From Neocallimastix lanati (nom. inval.) (lineage: Eukaryota > Neocallimastigomycota > Neocallimastigomycetes > Neocallimastigales > Neocallimastigaceae), in assembly GCA_016946835.1 (NCBI GenBank), contig JACVTC010000138.1, positions 290,001-352,500 on the forward strand: DNA of 62,500 nucleotides, given 5' to 3'. A program made the translations under genes and the position numbers. Below, piece by piece: positions 23,109 to 34,184 of the stretch (its first letter is position 1; each line of letters starts with the position of its first letter). The notes below the pieces were generated by a model, which saw nothing but the letters and a program-made list of their open reading frames with translations, made no database searches and was not told the DNA's origin.

Positions 23109-26100
23109 GTCATTATTACCTAGAAAACATAAACAAATATCTAAGTTTACACCAAATAAAAACTTCTAAATGCATAGAATGTAAAGTAGCTAAAATGTCA
23201 AGGAAATCACACGGAGGAAAAACACCGAAAGCTACGAAAATATTAGAAATAATACATTCAGACATTTCAGGTCCATACAATTCATCTATCAATAATAAAA
23301 AATACTTTATTACATTCATGGATGAATTCTCAAGAAAAGTATGGATATATACTTTAAAATCTAAAGCCGAAGCTCCCGAATTAATTGTGGAATTCTTCAA
23401 GTACTTAAATAACCAATTTGAAGAATATAATATTAAAATATTTAAATCAGATGGAGGAAAGGAATTTAAAAATAAAACAGTTAATAAATACTGTAAAGAA
23501 AATGGAATAGAAAAAACCTATTCTCCCCCAGGTTGTCCTGAAGTTAATGGAAAAGCTGAAAGAATAAACAGAACTCTTAGAAATTCAGCTAAAACTCTTC
23601 TATATTGGGCAGAATTATCAGAAAACTTTTGGAATTTTGCCATAAAACAGGCATGCTACATATATAACTTAATTCCCCATTCAGGAAATAAATTTTTAAT
23701 ACCCAATGAAGTATTTTACAACAAAAAGGTAGAGTTAAAACATTTAAAAACCTTTGGTTGTGTGTGTTATTACAGGGATGATACACAACACAAATCAAAA
23801 TTTTTACCAAATGCTAAGAAGGGCGTATTCTTGGGATTTGATGATAAAAAATATTCATATATTATCATGGATATTGAAAATAATAAAATACATTATACTA
23901 ACGATGTAGAATTCGTTGAAGAAGAGCCTAGTAAACACAAATACGAAACAAGCAATTATAAAGACTCTTACTTCTCATTTATGAAAGACAACAATAGAAA
24001 AGATAGGAATCCAGAAGATAATATTATAAATGAAGATAATAATATAAATGAAGATAATAATATGAACAATGAAAATAATTTTAATGGAAGAAACATCTTA
24101 AATGAAGAAAACAGTTTAAATGAAAATATTAATAATGAAAGGACTACTAATACAGAACATAAAAGTAATTACATTAAAAATAAGCATGTCAATAATATAT
24201 CGTTAAATGAAGAAAACCAAGAATTTGATAATAAAGATATAAACCAGAAAAATAACCATAATTTAAATAAAGATGTTGAAATTAATTCTAAAATTAATCC
24301 TGAAATTAAAAATAAAAATAATTGTGAATTTAAATTGAAATTCAATTTCAACAATGTTGACAAAAATAATTCTGAAAATAATTATTTGAATGAGATAAAT
24401 AGAAATTTAGAAATAATAAATAAAAATTATAATAAAAAGTTTAGAAATAATATTAAGAATACCAATTTTAATTCTAACATTATTGAAAAATATAAACCAG
24501 AAGATCCTGCTTACGCCGCCTCAACTTCCAGCAGGAACAAAGGAAAAGAAAAAATAACCGAATTTGAAAATTTTGATAAAAATAAAATATTTTTAAATAA
24601 TGAAAAATCAAGCCAAAATTTACAGAATTTTACAATAAATAATAATAATATGAAAAAAAATTTTAATAATAAAAATTTTTCAAAAAATGATGAAAATTTT
24701 CAAGAAAATCTATTGGCTGAAGCAAAATCACATTCATATCATATCAAAAAATCTTCAAATAATTCAATAATAACATATGACAACAATAATGATTCACATA
24801 AATCTATTAATAATTCAAATAAATCAATGAATATCAAAAATTTACCAAAAAATGATCAAAATTTTATTAATAAAAATTTTTTATCGAAAAATAATAAATT
24901 AATTCAACAAAATTCAAAATCCAGCGACTCTATGAAGAAAAACTATAATTTCTCCACTCCTACAATAGATATCAATAATATTCCTTCAGATAATAAAAAT
25001 ACGGTAATGGAAAATCTTAAAAATATAACTCTTCCATATAATTTTAATCAGAATTTACCTTTAATAACCGATTCTTCAACCAACCAAATTTCTCAAAAAA
25101 CAGACGAAATTTCACTTACTAATAATAACGAAATAAATAATAAATTTAACAACAATAATATAGTAAATAAAGAAAATTATGCCCACAAATCTCTTATAGA
25201 TGCATCAAGTGTTATTGATTTTAATAAAGATGAAATTATGGATGACATTGTAGCCAATACAGAATATGGCAACATCTATAAAAGACCACTTAGTCCAAAA
25301 TATAAAGAGACTGCACCTACTAATATTAGTTCTCGTAGAAAACTAGACCAAATCAACGACATTATTATTGCTTCTATATTTTGTCACATTCCTAATACAT
25401 ATGAAGAAGCAATAAACAGTGAAGACAAAAATAACTGGATTGAGGCTATTAATGATGAACTTAATAACCTTTATTCTAATAATATTATGACTTTTGTTAA
25501 AAATGTACCTAAAAACAAAAACATCATTACCACAAAATGGGTTTTCAACACTAAACGTGATTCAAATAATAATATTTATAAATATAAAGCTCGTTTAGTT
25601 GCTCGTGGATTTAAACAAAAATGGGGAATCGATTATGAATTAACTTATTCTCCTACTCTAAACATTGATGGTCTTAAATTAATATTCGCTATTTCTGCTG
25701 CTCTTAAGTGGAATATTTTCCAGCTAGATATAAAGGCCGCTTACCTTAATGCTCCGCTTGATAAAGATATTTATACTACTATTCCTAAAGGCGATACGCG
25801 CTTTGGGCGGGGATATTGGAAGCTCAACAAAGCTTTGTATGGCCTTAAGCAATCTGGTAGACAATGGTATAATACCATTAGAAAATTCCTAATAAAAAAT
25901 GAGTTCATTCAAATTAAATCCGAACAATGTATTTTCAAATTTACAAAAAATAATATAACAAAATGCATTATCGGCTTATACGTGGACGACATGGTCATCG
26001 CTGGAGAAAACAAATACATTAAACAAATAATAAATAAAATAAAATCAAAATTTAAAATATCTAAATGTGATCCAATTGAATACATATTAGGAATTGAAGT

Positions 26101-26899
26101 AAAGAAAGAAAATAATTCATATATTATTTCACAGAAAAATTTTATAAATAATATGTTATATAAATTTAATATTGATAATACAAAGAAAAGAAAAACACCA
26201 TGTACGGGTGATAATAAAATATCAGAAAACAATAAACCTTTCGATAAAACAATCTACAAAAGCGCAATAGGTTCCTTAATATACCTTTCGAAATGTACTA
26301 GACCTGACATAGCTTTCGCTGTAAATAAAGCTTCAAGAAAATGTGAAAATCCAACTATATCGGATTGGAACAAAATAATAAATATTCTAAAATATATTAA
26401 TAGTACCAAAGAATTTAAGATAGAATATAATGGAAAGGGGGAGCTTGTTGCATATACCGACTCTGACTTTGCCGGCTGTTTGGAAGATAGAAAATCTACC
26501 TCAGGAGGAATAATACTTATGGGAACAAGTCCGATATGCTGGTTGTCCAAGAAACAAACAAGTGTTGCTACGTCTACTGCTGAAGCAGAGTACATAAGCA
26601 CTTCCGAAAATATAAAGAAAATATTATGGATTAGAAATATAATAAAAGAAATTTTAAACAAATGGATAACTGTTAAAATCTATACAGATAATCAAGCAAG
26701 TAAGAAAATAATGGAGAACGGAGAAATAAATACAAAATTAAAGCATATAAGTGTAAGATATCATTTCAACAGGGACAATATTGCAAAGAAGAAAGTAAAA
26801 TTAGAATATATTGATACTGAAAACATGATAGCGGACATATTAACCAAGGACTCAAATGGACCAAAGATACAAAAATTTACAAACAACATTTTTATCTAA
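23078..26899 (+). CDS. Integrase, reverse transcriptase and RNase H of copia element 1
   Basis: Frame open from 23078 to the TAA at 26897-26899; the first ATG in it is at 23195. In order: the pre-integrase zinc motif (H-x-RLGH ... CIEC), the integrase core with HSD, KSDGG and GKAER supplying the D,D,E residues, and a roughly 400-residue Asn/Lys-rich linker typical of this genome's composition. The copia reverse transcriptase follows (KWVFNTK, QLDIKAAYLNA, LYGLKQ, catalytic YVDDM), then RNase H (YTDSDFAG, STAEAEY, TDNQAS) and an ADILTK tail. All catalytic motifs I looked for are present and there is no internal stop, so this half appears functional apart from its frame relation to Gag. Confidence 0.9.
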   Translation, partial: KSLEIWHRRLGHYYLENINKYLSLHQIKTSKCIECKVAKMSRKSHGGKTPKATKILEIIHSDISGPYNSSINNKKYFITFMDEFSRKVWIYTLKSKAEAPELIVEFFKYLNNQFEEYNIKIFKSDGGKEFKNKTVNKYCKENGIEKTYSPPGCPEVNGKAERINRTLRNSAKTLLYWAELSENFWNFAIKQACYIYNLIPHSGNKFLIPNEVFYNKKVELKHLKTFGCVCYYRDDTQHKSKFLPNAKKGVFLGFDDKKYSYIIMDIENNKIHYTNDVEFVEEEPSKHKYETSNYKDSYFSFMKDNNRKDRNPEDNIINEDNNINEDNNMNNENNFNGRNILNEENSLNENINNERTTNTEHKSNYIKNKHVNNISLNEENQEFDNKDINQKNNHNLNKDVEINSKINPEIKNKNNCEFKLKFNFNNVDKNNSENNYLNEINRNLEIINKNYNKKFRNNIKNTNFNSNIIEKYKPEDPAYAASTSSRNKGKEKITEFENFDKNKIFLNNEKSSQNLQNFTINNNNMKKNFNNKNFSKNDENFQENLLAEAKSHSYHIKKSSNNSIITYDNNNDSHKSINNSNKSMNIKNLPKNDQNFINKNFLSKNNKLIQQNSKSSDSMKKNYNFSTPTIDINNIPSDNKNTVMENLKNITLPYNFNQNLPLITDSSTNQISQKTDEISLTNNNEINNKFNNNNIVNKENYAHKSLIDASSVIDFNKDEIMDDIVANTEYGNIYKRPLSPKYKETAPTNISSRRKLDQINDIIIASIFCHIPNTYEEAINSEDKNNWIEAINDELNNLYSNNIMTFVKNVPKNKNIITTKWVFNTKRDSNNNIYKYKARLVARGFKQKWGIDYELTYSPTLNIDGLKLIFAISAALKWNIFQLDIKAAYLNAPLDKDIYTTIPKGDTRFGRGYWKLNKALYGLKQSGRQWYNTIRKFLIKNEFIQIKSEQCIFKFTKNNITKCIIGLYVDDMVIAGENKYIKQIINKIKSKFKISKCDPIEYILGIEVKKENNSYIISQKNFINNMLYKFNIDNTKKRKTPCTGDNKISENNKPFDKTIYKSAIGSLIYLSKCTRPDIAFAVNKASRKCENPTISDWNKIINILKYINSTKEFKIEYNGKGELVAYTDSDFAGCLEDRKSTSGGIILMGTSPICWLSKKQTSVATSTAEAEYISTSENIKKILWIRNIIKEILNKWITVKIYTDNQASKKIMENGEINTKLKHISVRYHFNRDNIAKKKVKLEYIDTENMIADILTKDSNGPKIQKFTNNIFI

Positions 26900-26910
26900 A
26901 AATATTATTT

Positions 26911-26919
26911 GAGGGGGAG
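26911..26919 (+). promoter_or_regulatory. Polypurine tract of element 1
   Basis: GAGGGGGAG lies directly before the 3' LTR, the expected primer site for plus-strand synthesis. It is one of the few G-runs in the region. Confidence 0.85.
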
Positions 26920-27239
26920 TGTTGACTGCACTCATAATTTAACTATATATTTAATTTATTTATTTATAGTATTTATTTATATTTATGTGTATTTATTTAT
27001 TTATATTTAATGATTACTTAAATGTATTATGATCTATCGTCTTGTATAAATCTATGTTAATTATCTTTTAATATATATTTAATTAATTTTTAATTTATTT
27101 TATGTTATGGAAAACGCATGTAGTAACATGTGACTTTATTACTTATTTAAAGCTGAAAGATAGATCATACACTTATTTCCCTTGTATACCATATTCCATA
27201 AGGAATATTATTATAGATCTAAATTTAATAAAGCTAACA
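26920..27239 (+). repeat. 3' LTR of copia element 1 (320 bp)
   Basis: Same length and sequence as 20914-21233; followed by the duplicated ATTAT and more (ATT)n. Confidence 0.95.
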
Positions 27240-27294
<55 letters not shown>

Positions 27295-27886
27295 TCAATT
27301 TGTATTTTATATCTATATTTCAACTATTTATTTTATTTTATTCAATCTGTACTTTATATTTAAATTTCTACTATTTATTTTATTTTATTTAATTTTATTT
27401 TATTCAATATGTACTTTATTTAATATTATACTATTTATTTTATTTTATTTAATTTTATTTTATTCAATATGTACTTTATTTAATATTCTACTATTTATTT
27501 TATTTTATTTAATTTTATTTTATTCAATATGTACTTTATTTAATATTCTACTATTTATTTTATTTTATTTAATTTTATTTTATTCAATATTTACTTTATT
27601 TAATAATATACTATTTATTTTATTCATGCCTTATTCCTTTCATCGATAACATTCTTAAAAACTGAAGGTCCTTTACTATATGTATTGATTTGTGAGAAAA
27701 TTTTATGATACATAATTAGCATAGTATTAAGTATGAAATTCTACAGGTTAATAAATAGGTCATCTAATTAAGATCTAAATTATTAAATATATGAAAATAT
27801 AAAAAAAAAAATTATAAAGTAATTCTGTAAAACTTTAAATTATAATAAATATCTTAATAGATAAAATTGTTTAATTAAAAATAATT

Positions 27887-27935
<49 letters not shown>

Positions 27936-28175
27936 TTAAATTTATTATTATTATTATTATAAAATATTTTTACTATTTTTAATTTTTTTTTTCTTCTTTT
28001 TTTATATTATATTATTATATATTTTTATTATTTTTATTTTTATTTTTCTAATATTGAATTTTGTTTTCCCTTTTTATTTTTTAAAAAAAAAAAACATAAC
28101 CTAAAAAGAAAAGAAACTATTAAATAATATTTTATATAAAATAAAAAGAATAGGCATAAATTAAAAATTTAAAGA
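27240..28175. other. Intergenic: (ATT)n, minisatellite, AT-rich leader
   Basis: Remainder of the (ATT)n target (27240-27291), a 60-bp minisatellite (27341-27635), then A/T-rich DNA with a long poly(A) at about 27892-27929 leading to the uridine-phosphorylase gene. No coding signal is supported; a 155-codon frame crossing the minisatellite is repeat-derived. Confidence 0.6.
27341..27635. repeat. 60-bp minisatellite, about five copies
   Basis: Units of exactly 60 bases containing TTCAATATGTACTTTATTTA and TACTATTTATTTTATTTTA recur with few substitutions. The first copy is the most diverged. Confidence 0.9.
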
Positions 28176-28653
28176 ATGGCTGATTTAAAGAAAGTTTATA
28201 GTCATGAATTTACAAGTGCAAATTTTCCATTAGACGAAGATGGTAGAACTGTAGGAATTAGAATTTCATTTATTTAATAATAATAATAATAATAATAATA
28301 AATGTATAATATATAAGTAGAAATAATTATTATTTATTTTATAGTATTGCTAATATATATATTTTTTATTTTTATAATTATTAAATTTCATTTTAAAAAT
28401 AAATTTTTAAAAATGTGAATTCAAAAATGATAAAATGAATAATACATTTTGAATTTATGAATATAATCTATAATGATATTGTCACTTACCCATGGAATAA
28501 AAATAACTATTAAACAATAATTGTTATTATTATAATAATATTCATTATATAAATAAAACGTTTTCTACAGTATCATGTTAGTACAAAACCTGGAGAAGGT
28601 ATCATATTATAATTTTTTATATAAATTATATATATTAATATTAAGAACACTCC

Positions 28654-28693
<40 letters not shown>

Positions 28694-28753
28694 ATATATC
28701 AATATCAAATAATATTACTTTTTTTTTATTTTTATTAAAGTAATTATTTATTG

Positions 28754-28790
<37 letters not shown>

Positions 28791-30567
28791 AAATAGTTGC
28801 TAATAGAGTAGTTACAGTTGGTGATCACTACAGAGCCTTTCAAATAGCAGAATATTTTGATAATGTCACCAGGGAAGATTTAACAATAAAAGAATCAGGA
28901 CCTTTTAAAGTTAGTAATGACCATATCTTTATGTATATGTCAAAAAGAAATTTTTTAACTATTACTGGTACCTATAAAGGTGTACCCGTTTCTGTTGTTG
29001 CAATTTGTATGGTTAGTAATAAAAAGAAATTATTTACTTTTAATAGGTCAACACTTTACTTTTAATTAAATTTATTCATAAAAAATATTATATAAAAATA
29101 AAAAAAAAAAAAAAAAAAAAACTACTTAATAGTAAAGTATATAAATATATATATATCAACTATTTATTGTATATTATTTATAATTTTATAATGTAGTCTT
29201 TATTATATTATATATTATATTATTTTTATATGATATATTAATTTTATATATTGAAAAATTTTTAATAGTAGTAATAGCACTCTAATATATAAAAACTAAA
29301 TAAAAAAAAAAAAAAAAAAACTAAATTAAATAATACTTAAAAATATAAAAATAAAAATAAAAAATTATTAATTAAATTTAAAGGGTATGCCAATGATGGA
29401 TTTCTTTATTAGAGAAACAAGACATGTTGTGAAAGGACCTATGGCTATTATTCGTTTTGGTTCTTGTGGTACCATAAAAGATATTGAAACGGGATCTATC
29501 GCAGTTGCCACTGGAGCTTTCATGGTCTCTCGAAATTATGACTACTTCACCAGTGAAAATGAAACCTCACCCTACTATATATCAGAAGCTTGTAGTGCCG
29601 ACAAAGAATTACAAGAAATATTATATAATAATTTAAAACATGAATGTAAAAATGATAATATTAAAGTAGTGAAAGGACTAAATGGTTCGGCAGGTATGTT
29701 AAATGTTAACTTCTATATAAAATAATAATAATAATAATAATAAATAAATAAATAAAAATAATAATAAATATATAATAATAAATAAATAAATAAATAAAAA
29801 AAAAAAAAAAAAAAAATTAAATATTTTAACAAAATAAATTTTTAAATTAATAATTATATATTTATTATGTATATCATAAATTTTTAAAAAAAAAAAAAAA
29901 AAAAAATTACAATATTTTTTAGATTCATTCTATAGTAGTCAAGGTAAATTAATAAATAAAATTTAGTCATATGAAAAAAAAAAAAAATAATAATAATAAT
30001 AATATACACAATTAAATACTCTATAATAAAATATAAATATTAGCCTATTATATATACTAATTTTTTATTATTTATTTAAAATATATATATATTTATATTT
30101 TTTATTCCTTTATTTCTTCATTCATTTATATGATTATGAACATTTATATAATTTATATAATTTATAATAAATATTTTATATTAAAAAGCACGTTATGATA
30201 GTAATTTTGTTGATTCTAATGAAAATTTATTTAAAGCTATTAAGGAAAAGCATCCCGATTGTATTACTTTAGAAATGGAAACCTTTGGATTATTTCACTT
30301 AGCTAAATGTGTAACGTCTACCTACAACAAAAACCAGGAACCAAAATCTAAAAAGGTTAAAAGAATTAGTAATGAAATAAAAACTGCTGCCACTACCATG
30401 ATTTTTGCTAATAGAGTAAAGTAAGTTTATAAACACACCCAATCAATGTATTATAAATAAATATAAAAAAAAAAAAAAAAAAAAAAAAGAAAGAATTATT
30501 ATTATTATTATTTCAATAACAATAATTTTTTTTTTATATGTACATATATATATATATAATTTTTCCA

Positions 30568-30614
<47 letters not shown>

Positions 30615-30821
30615 TACTTTTATTTCGACAGAAAAAGTACCAATTTTACAAGAAAAAATGATCAAGAGTATATTAGATTCTTTAATTGAAATCAACTTAG
30701 GAGATGAAAAGGTAAAATCAAAAAATTAAAAAAAAAAAAAAATAATAATAATAATGAATATTCTCTATGAAAATTATTTAATATAATTAAATATATATAA
30801 ACTACTACTACTACTACTACT

Positions 30822-30864
<43 letters not shown>

Positions 30865-31060
30865 TATTTTATATATATATAAATATATGTATATTTATCC
30901 AATTAAATTAATTATATATAAATATATATTTATAAAATTTCTCTTTCTCTCTCTTCTCTCTCTCTCTTTATATATATATATAATTATAATAATTTATTAG
31001 AATCTTCAACCTGTTAAAGGAAGTGTATGGGAATCGATGATTAAAAATTTTCAAAATTAA
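28176..31060 (+). CDS. Uridine phosphorylase-like nucleoside phosphorylase
   Basis: PNP/UDP phosphorylase superfamily enzyme. By family it would split uridine and phosphate to uracil and ribose-1-phosphate in cytosolic pyrimidine salvage. Exons: 28176-28250, 28571-28598, 28797-29011, 29384-29693, 29923-29943, 30189-30420, 30612-30711, 31001-31060, giving 346 residues. Seen: ANRVVTVGDHYRA, the phosphate-site block FGSCGTIKDIETGSIAV (131-135 for FGSCG), the uridine-phosphorylase motif DSFYSSQ at 210-216 on a 21-nt exon, LEMETFGLFHLA (E245-M-E247) for ribose binding, and ATTMIFANRV near the C-terminus. The acceptor of exon 7 was set at 30612 because a later AG breaks the frame. Uridine phosphorylase fits better than purine nucleoside phosphorylase because of the FYSSQ motif; the exact substrate is inferred. 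Copia elements lie on both sides. Confidence 0.85.
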
Positions 31061-31130
31061 TACTAATTATATAAACGATAAATTGAATAAAATTATTTAA
31101 AAAACAATTAAAAAATAAAATAAAATAAAA

Positions 31131-31146
31131 TAATAATAATAATAAC

Positions 31147-31191
<45 letters not shown>
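31131..31191. repeat. (AAT)n microsatellite, target of element 2
   Basis: AAT units with one AAC variant, immediately left of the second copia element; the array continues at 36343 after the element. Confidence 0.9.
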
Positions 31192-31387
31192 TGTTAAGGT
31201 TCACACTTATTTTATGTACATTATGACATTACATAGTGTATACATACTTATAATTATATAAAAGAAATAATGTAATTTTATATTTGAAATTGAGGTCTTT
31301 TATTTTAATAAAATATAATATAAAATAATAGTTAATTGACTAATAATATTATATATTTATCATTAAGTGTGCTCTAATTTCTTAACA
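31192..31387 (+). repeat. 5' LTR of copia element 2 (196 bp)
   Basis: Starts TGTTAAG and ends CTTAACA, a perfect 7-bp terminal inverted repeat. Identical to 36147-36342 by eye. Confidence 0.95.
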
Positions 31388-31401
31388 GATTAAGAGTCTC
31401 A
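31388..31401 (+). promoter_or_regulatory. Primer-binding site of element 2 (tRNA-Lys(CUU) anticodon arm)
   Basis: GATTAAGAGTCTCA directly after the LTR, the same 14 bases as in element 1; the next base (T) also fits human tRNA-Lys(CUU). Confidence 0.7.
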
Positions 31402-31529
31402 TTGAATTGAGACTAGCATAGTAATGTTTATAATCTTACAAATATTTTAAATTTTACAAATATTTTAATTATACATTTATCATTGAGATAAATTTCCGTT
31501 ATTTTAGATTTTATAAATAAATTATTAAA

Positions 31530-32723
31530 ATGACATTAAAGAAGAAACAAAAACCTTCTTTAGAAGATAGCTCAGCTTCTTCTACACACACAGAAACAAG
31601 AGATGTTGAAGATGAACAATCTGATAATGAAATTAAATCAGATAAAATCATCATTCAACAAGTAAAATACATAGAAACCTCAACCAAATCCGTTTTCAAT
31701 TATAAGGATTTTAAAATAGATAAAAACAATTTTGAAAGATGGTATGATGCATTAAGGCGCCATCTTATAGCACAGGATTATGAAGATTATATAGATAAGA
31801 ATATAGATTTAAAGGACATGAACAGAAATCAAATTAAATCTGATAATGCTGTTCAATCTATTATTATTAATAGTCTTGATGAATCCTCCCAAAATTATTT
31901 AAAAGGATGCAAAACTGCTTTCCAAATGATTGATAGACTGAAAAGTCGCTTTTATCAATCTGGACAAGCTTTGTTAAATATTTTGGAGTACAAAATTAAT
32001 AATTTAGAAATAATTAATAATGATTACATTTTATATTTAAATGAATTAAATAATCTCTTCGAACAACACCAAAGTGAAAGTGAAAAAATTAATAAAAATC
32101 CACTAGACGAAGAGACCAAAATTTTATATTCAGCAACAGAATTAAAAAAGGTTGGAATTACAACTTCAATTATTTATAAATTTACGAAATTTAAAGAATT
32201 ATTATCCGAATTAATAAAAATTCATGATTTTGATGAAAAGGTTGAAATATTAAAATCAACCAGTAAAAATTTAAAAGACATAAATATTAATAATGTAAAC
32301 AGTAACATTAAAAGAAATAATAATAAAATTAATAAAAATAATAGAAATAAAAATTACTATTGTGATATATGCAAATTAAATGGACATTCAACAGATTATT
32401 GCAAATATAATAATCTCAATAAAGATAAAAATAAAAATCAAAACAGCAATAATAATAAAGTTCAAAATAAAAGGAAAATTTTCCGTAATTACAATAAGAA
32501 TAACTATCATACAGGAAATATCAATGAAGAAGAAAATAATTCATACTCAACAAGTGATTCAGAAAATGAAGATGTATCACATATTTATTTCACCGGAAGT
32601 GTTACTGTTTCAAAATCCAATAATAATAACTCAAATAAAATGACACACTGGATTATAGATAGCGGAACTGGAATCAGTTTAACGAATGACATTAAAAATC
32701 TATTATACATCCAGAGTCAATAA
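31530..32723 (+). CDS. Gag and protease start of copia element 2
   Basis: 397 codons from an ATG 142 bp after the LTR. An acidic N-terminus and a Gag-like helical region (DFKIDKNNFERWYDALRRHL) precede an Asn/Lys-rich stretch, one CCHC zinc knuckle (CDICKLNGHSTDYC), an acidic linker and the protease active site WIIDSGTG. The frame ends at a TAA (32721-32723) only about 20 residues after that site, in the middle of the protease domain. The remaining protease lies in the +1 frame. Because the break falls inside a domain, a mutation is more likely than programmed shifting. Confidence 0.85.
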   Translation: MTLKKKQKPSLEDSSASSTHTETRDVEDEQSDNEIKSDKIIIQQVKYIETSTKSVFNYKDFKIDKNNFERWYDALRRHLIAQDYEDYIDKNIDLKDMNRNQIKSDNAVQSIIINSLDESSQNYLKGCKTAFQMIDRLKSRFYQSGQALLNILEYKINNLEIINNDYILYLNELNNLFEQHQSESEKINKNPLDEETKILYSATELKKVGITTSIIYKFTKFKELLSELIKIHDFDEKVEILKSTSKNLKDININNVNSNIKRNNNKINKNNRNKNYYCDICKLNGHSTDYCKYNNLNKDKNKNQNSNNNKVQNKRKIFRNYNKNNYHTGNINEEENNSYSTSDSENEDVSHIYFTGSVTVSKSNNNNSNKMTHWIIDSGTGISLTNDIKNLLYIQSQ

Positions 32724-34039
32724 TAAAAATATTATTTATCCAAATGGCAAAATTGATGAAATTAAACAAATTGGAAATTACATAGGAAAATTCAATAACA
32801 ATGATTTTACATTATCAAATGTATATTATACATCTAATATACAAAACAATTTAATCTCTACACATTCAATTTTAGATAATGGATGTAAAATAATTATGGA
32901 ACAAATTGATGGTACTGACAGATTACAAATCTATAAAAACAATAAATTAATAGCTAATATCTTTGAAAATGACGAACATTTATTTACATTTAAAACATTC
33001 CCATGCAAAATTACATCCAACAACAATAATCACATTCATAACATCAATTACGATTTATGGCATGCCAGACTTGGGCATTTCAACAATAACAAAGATATCA
33101 AATTGTTCGTTTTAGAGCATACTTCAAACCATAATAAAAAAGACTGTCATCAATGTAGAATTAGTAAGTTAAAGAAAAAACCTTTCTATTCCTCTTTTAA
33201 AAAGGCGGAAAAACCAATGGAACTTGTTCATACTGACGTGGTTGGTAAACTTGAGAATTCTTATCTTGGATTTAATTATTATGTTACATTTTTAGATGAC
33301 TATTCTCATAAGGTTTGGGTATTTTTATTAAAAAATAAAAGTGATGTTTATAATACTTTTATTTTCTTTAATAAACACATTTTAAATACTACACCTTTCA
33401 AAATTATTAATTTAAAATCCGATAATGGCACAGAATATATTAATAAAAATTTAATATCTTATCTCCAATCCGAAGGTATTAATTTTATTCACTCAACACC
33501 TGGTAATCCTCAACAAAATGGAAGAGCCGAAAGGTTAAATCAAACCTTAAATAATTGTGCTAAAACTCTTTTAAATTCTGCTAAGCTTCCTTTAAAATTC
33601 TGGGATTTAGCCATTCTTTGTGCTGCTCATTTATATAATTTAAATCCTCATCAATCTATCAACAATAATATCCCTTATGAATTATTCTTTAAAAAACCAG
33701 CTGATATTACTCACTTGAAAGTTTTTGGTTGTAAGGCATTTTTTTACAATAATCATAAAACTAACAAATTTGAAAATAATTCTAAACCAGGCATTTTTGT
33801 AGGATATGCTAATGATTCTCTTGGCTATCGGATTCTTGACTTAGAAACAAACTCCATTGTAACTGCCAGAGATGTATACTTTATGGAAGAAGTACCTGGT
33901 ACCATTAATACTTCTTTCTTCACCAATAAATATATTGATTCTATTATCGATTTTCAAGATTCTTTAATTGAGGGGGAAAATAATTTTTCTTCCGATAATG
34001 ATAATATTCAATTAAAAAATCTTTCAAATCCTCAACAGC

Positions 34040-34112
<73 letters not shown>

Positions 34113-34119
34113 CAATAAC

Positions 34120-34184
<65 letters not shown>

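Larger units (their letters stand above)
20914..27239 (+). mobile_element. Ty1/copia LTR retrotransposon, element 1
   Basis: 6.3-kb element with 320-bp LTRs that look identical base for base. It is flanked by the 5-bp duplication ATTAT (20909-20913 and 27240-27244) inside an (ATT)n microsatellite. The order Gag, protease, integrase, reverse transcriptase, RNase H is that of Pseudoviridae/copia. A primer-binding site abuts the 5' LTR and a purine tract abuts the 3' LTR. The coding region is in two frames (see the separate entries). Identical LTRs indicate a recent insertion. Confidence 0.95.

Noticed and set aside
30538-30729. 63-codon frame that includes true exon 7 of the uridine-phosphorylase gene
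   Set aside because: Its start lies in the intron; the real exon is 30612-30711 by phase and family similarity.
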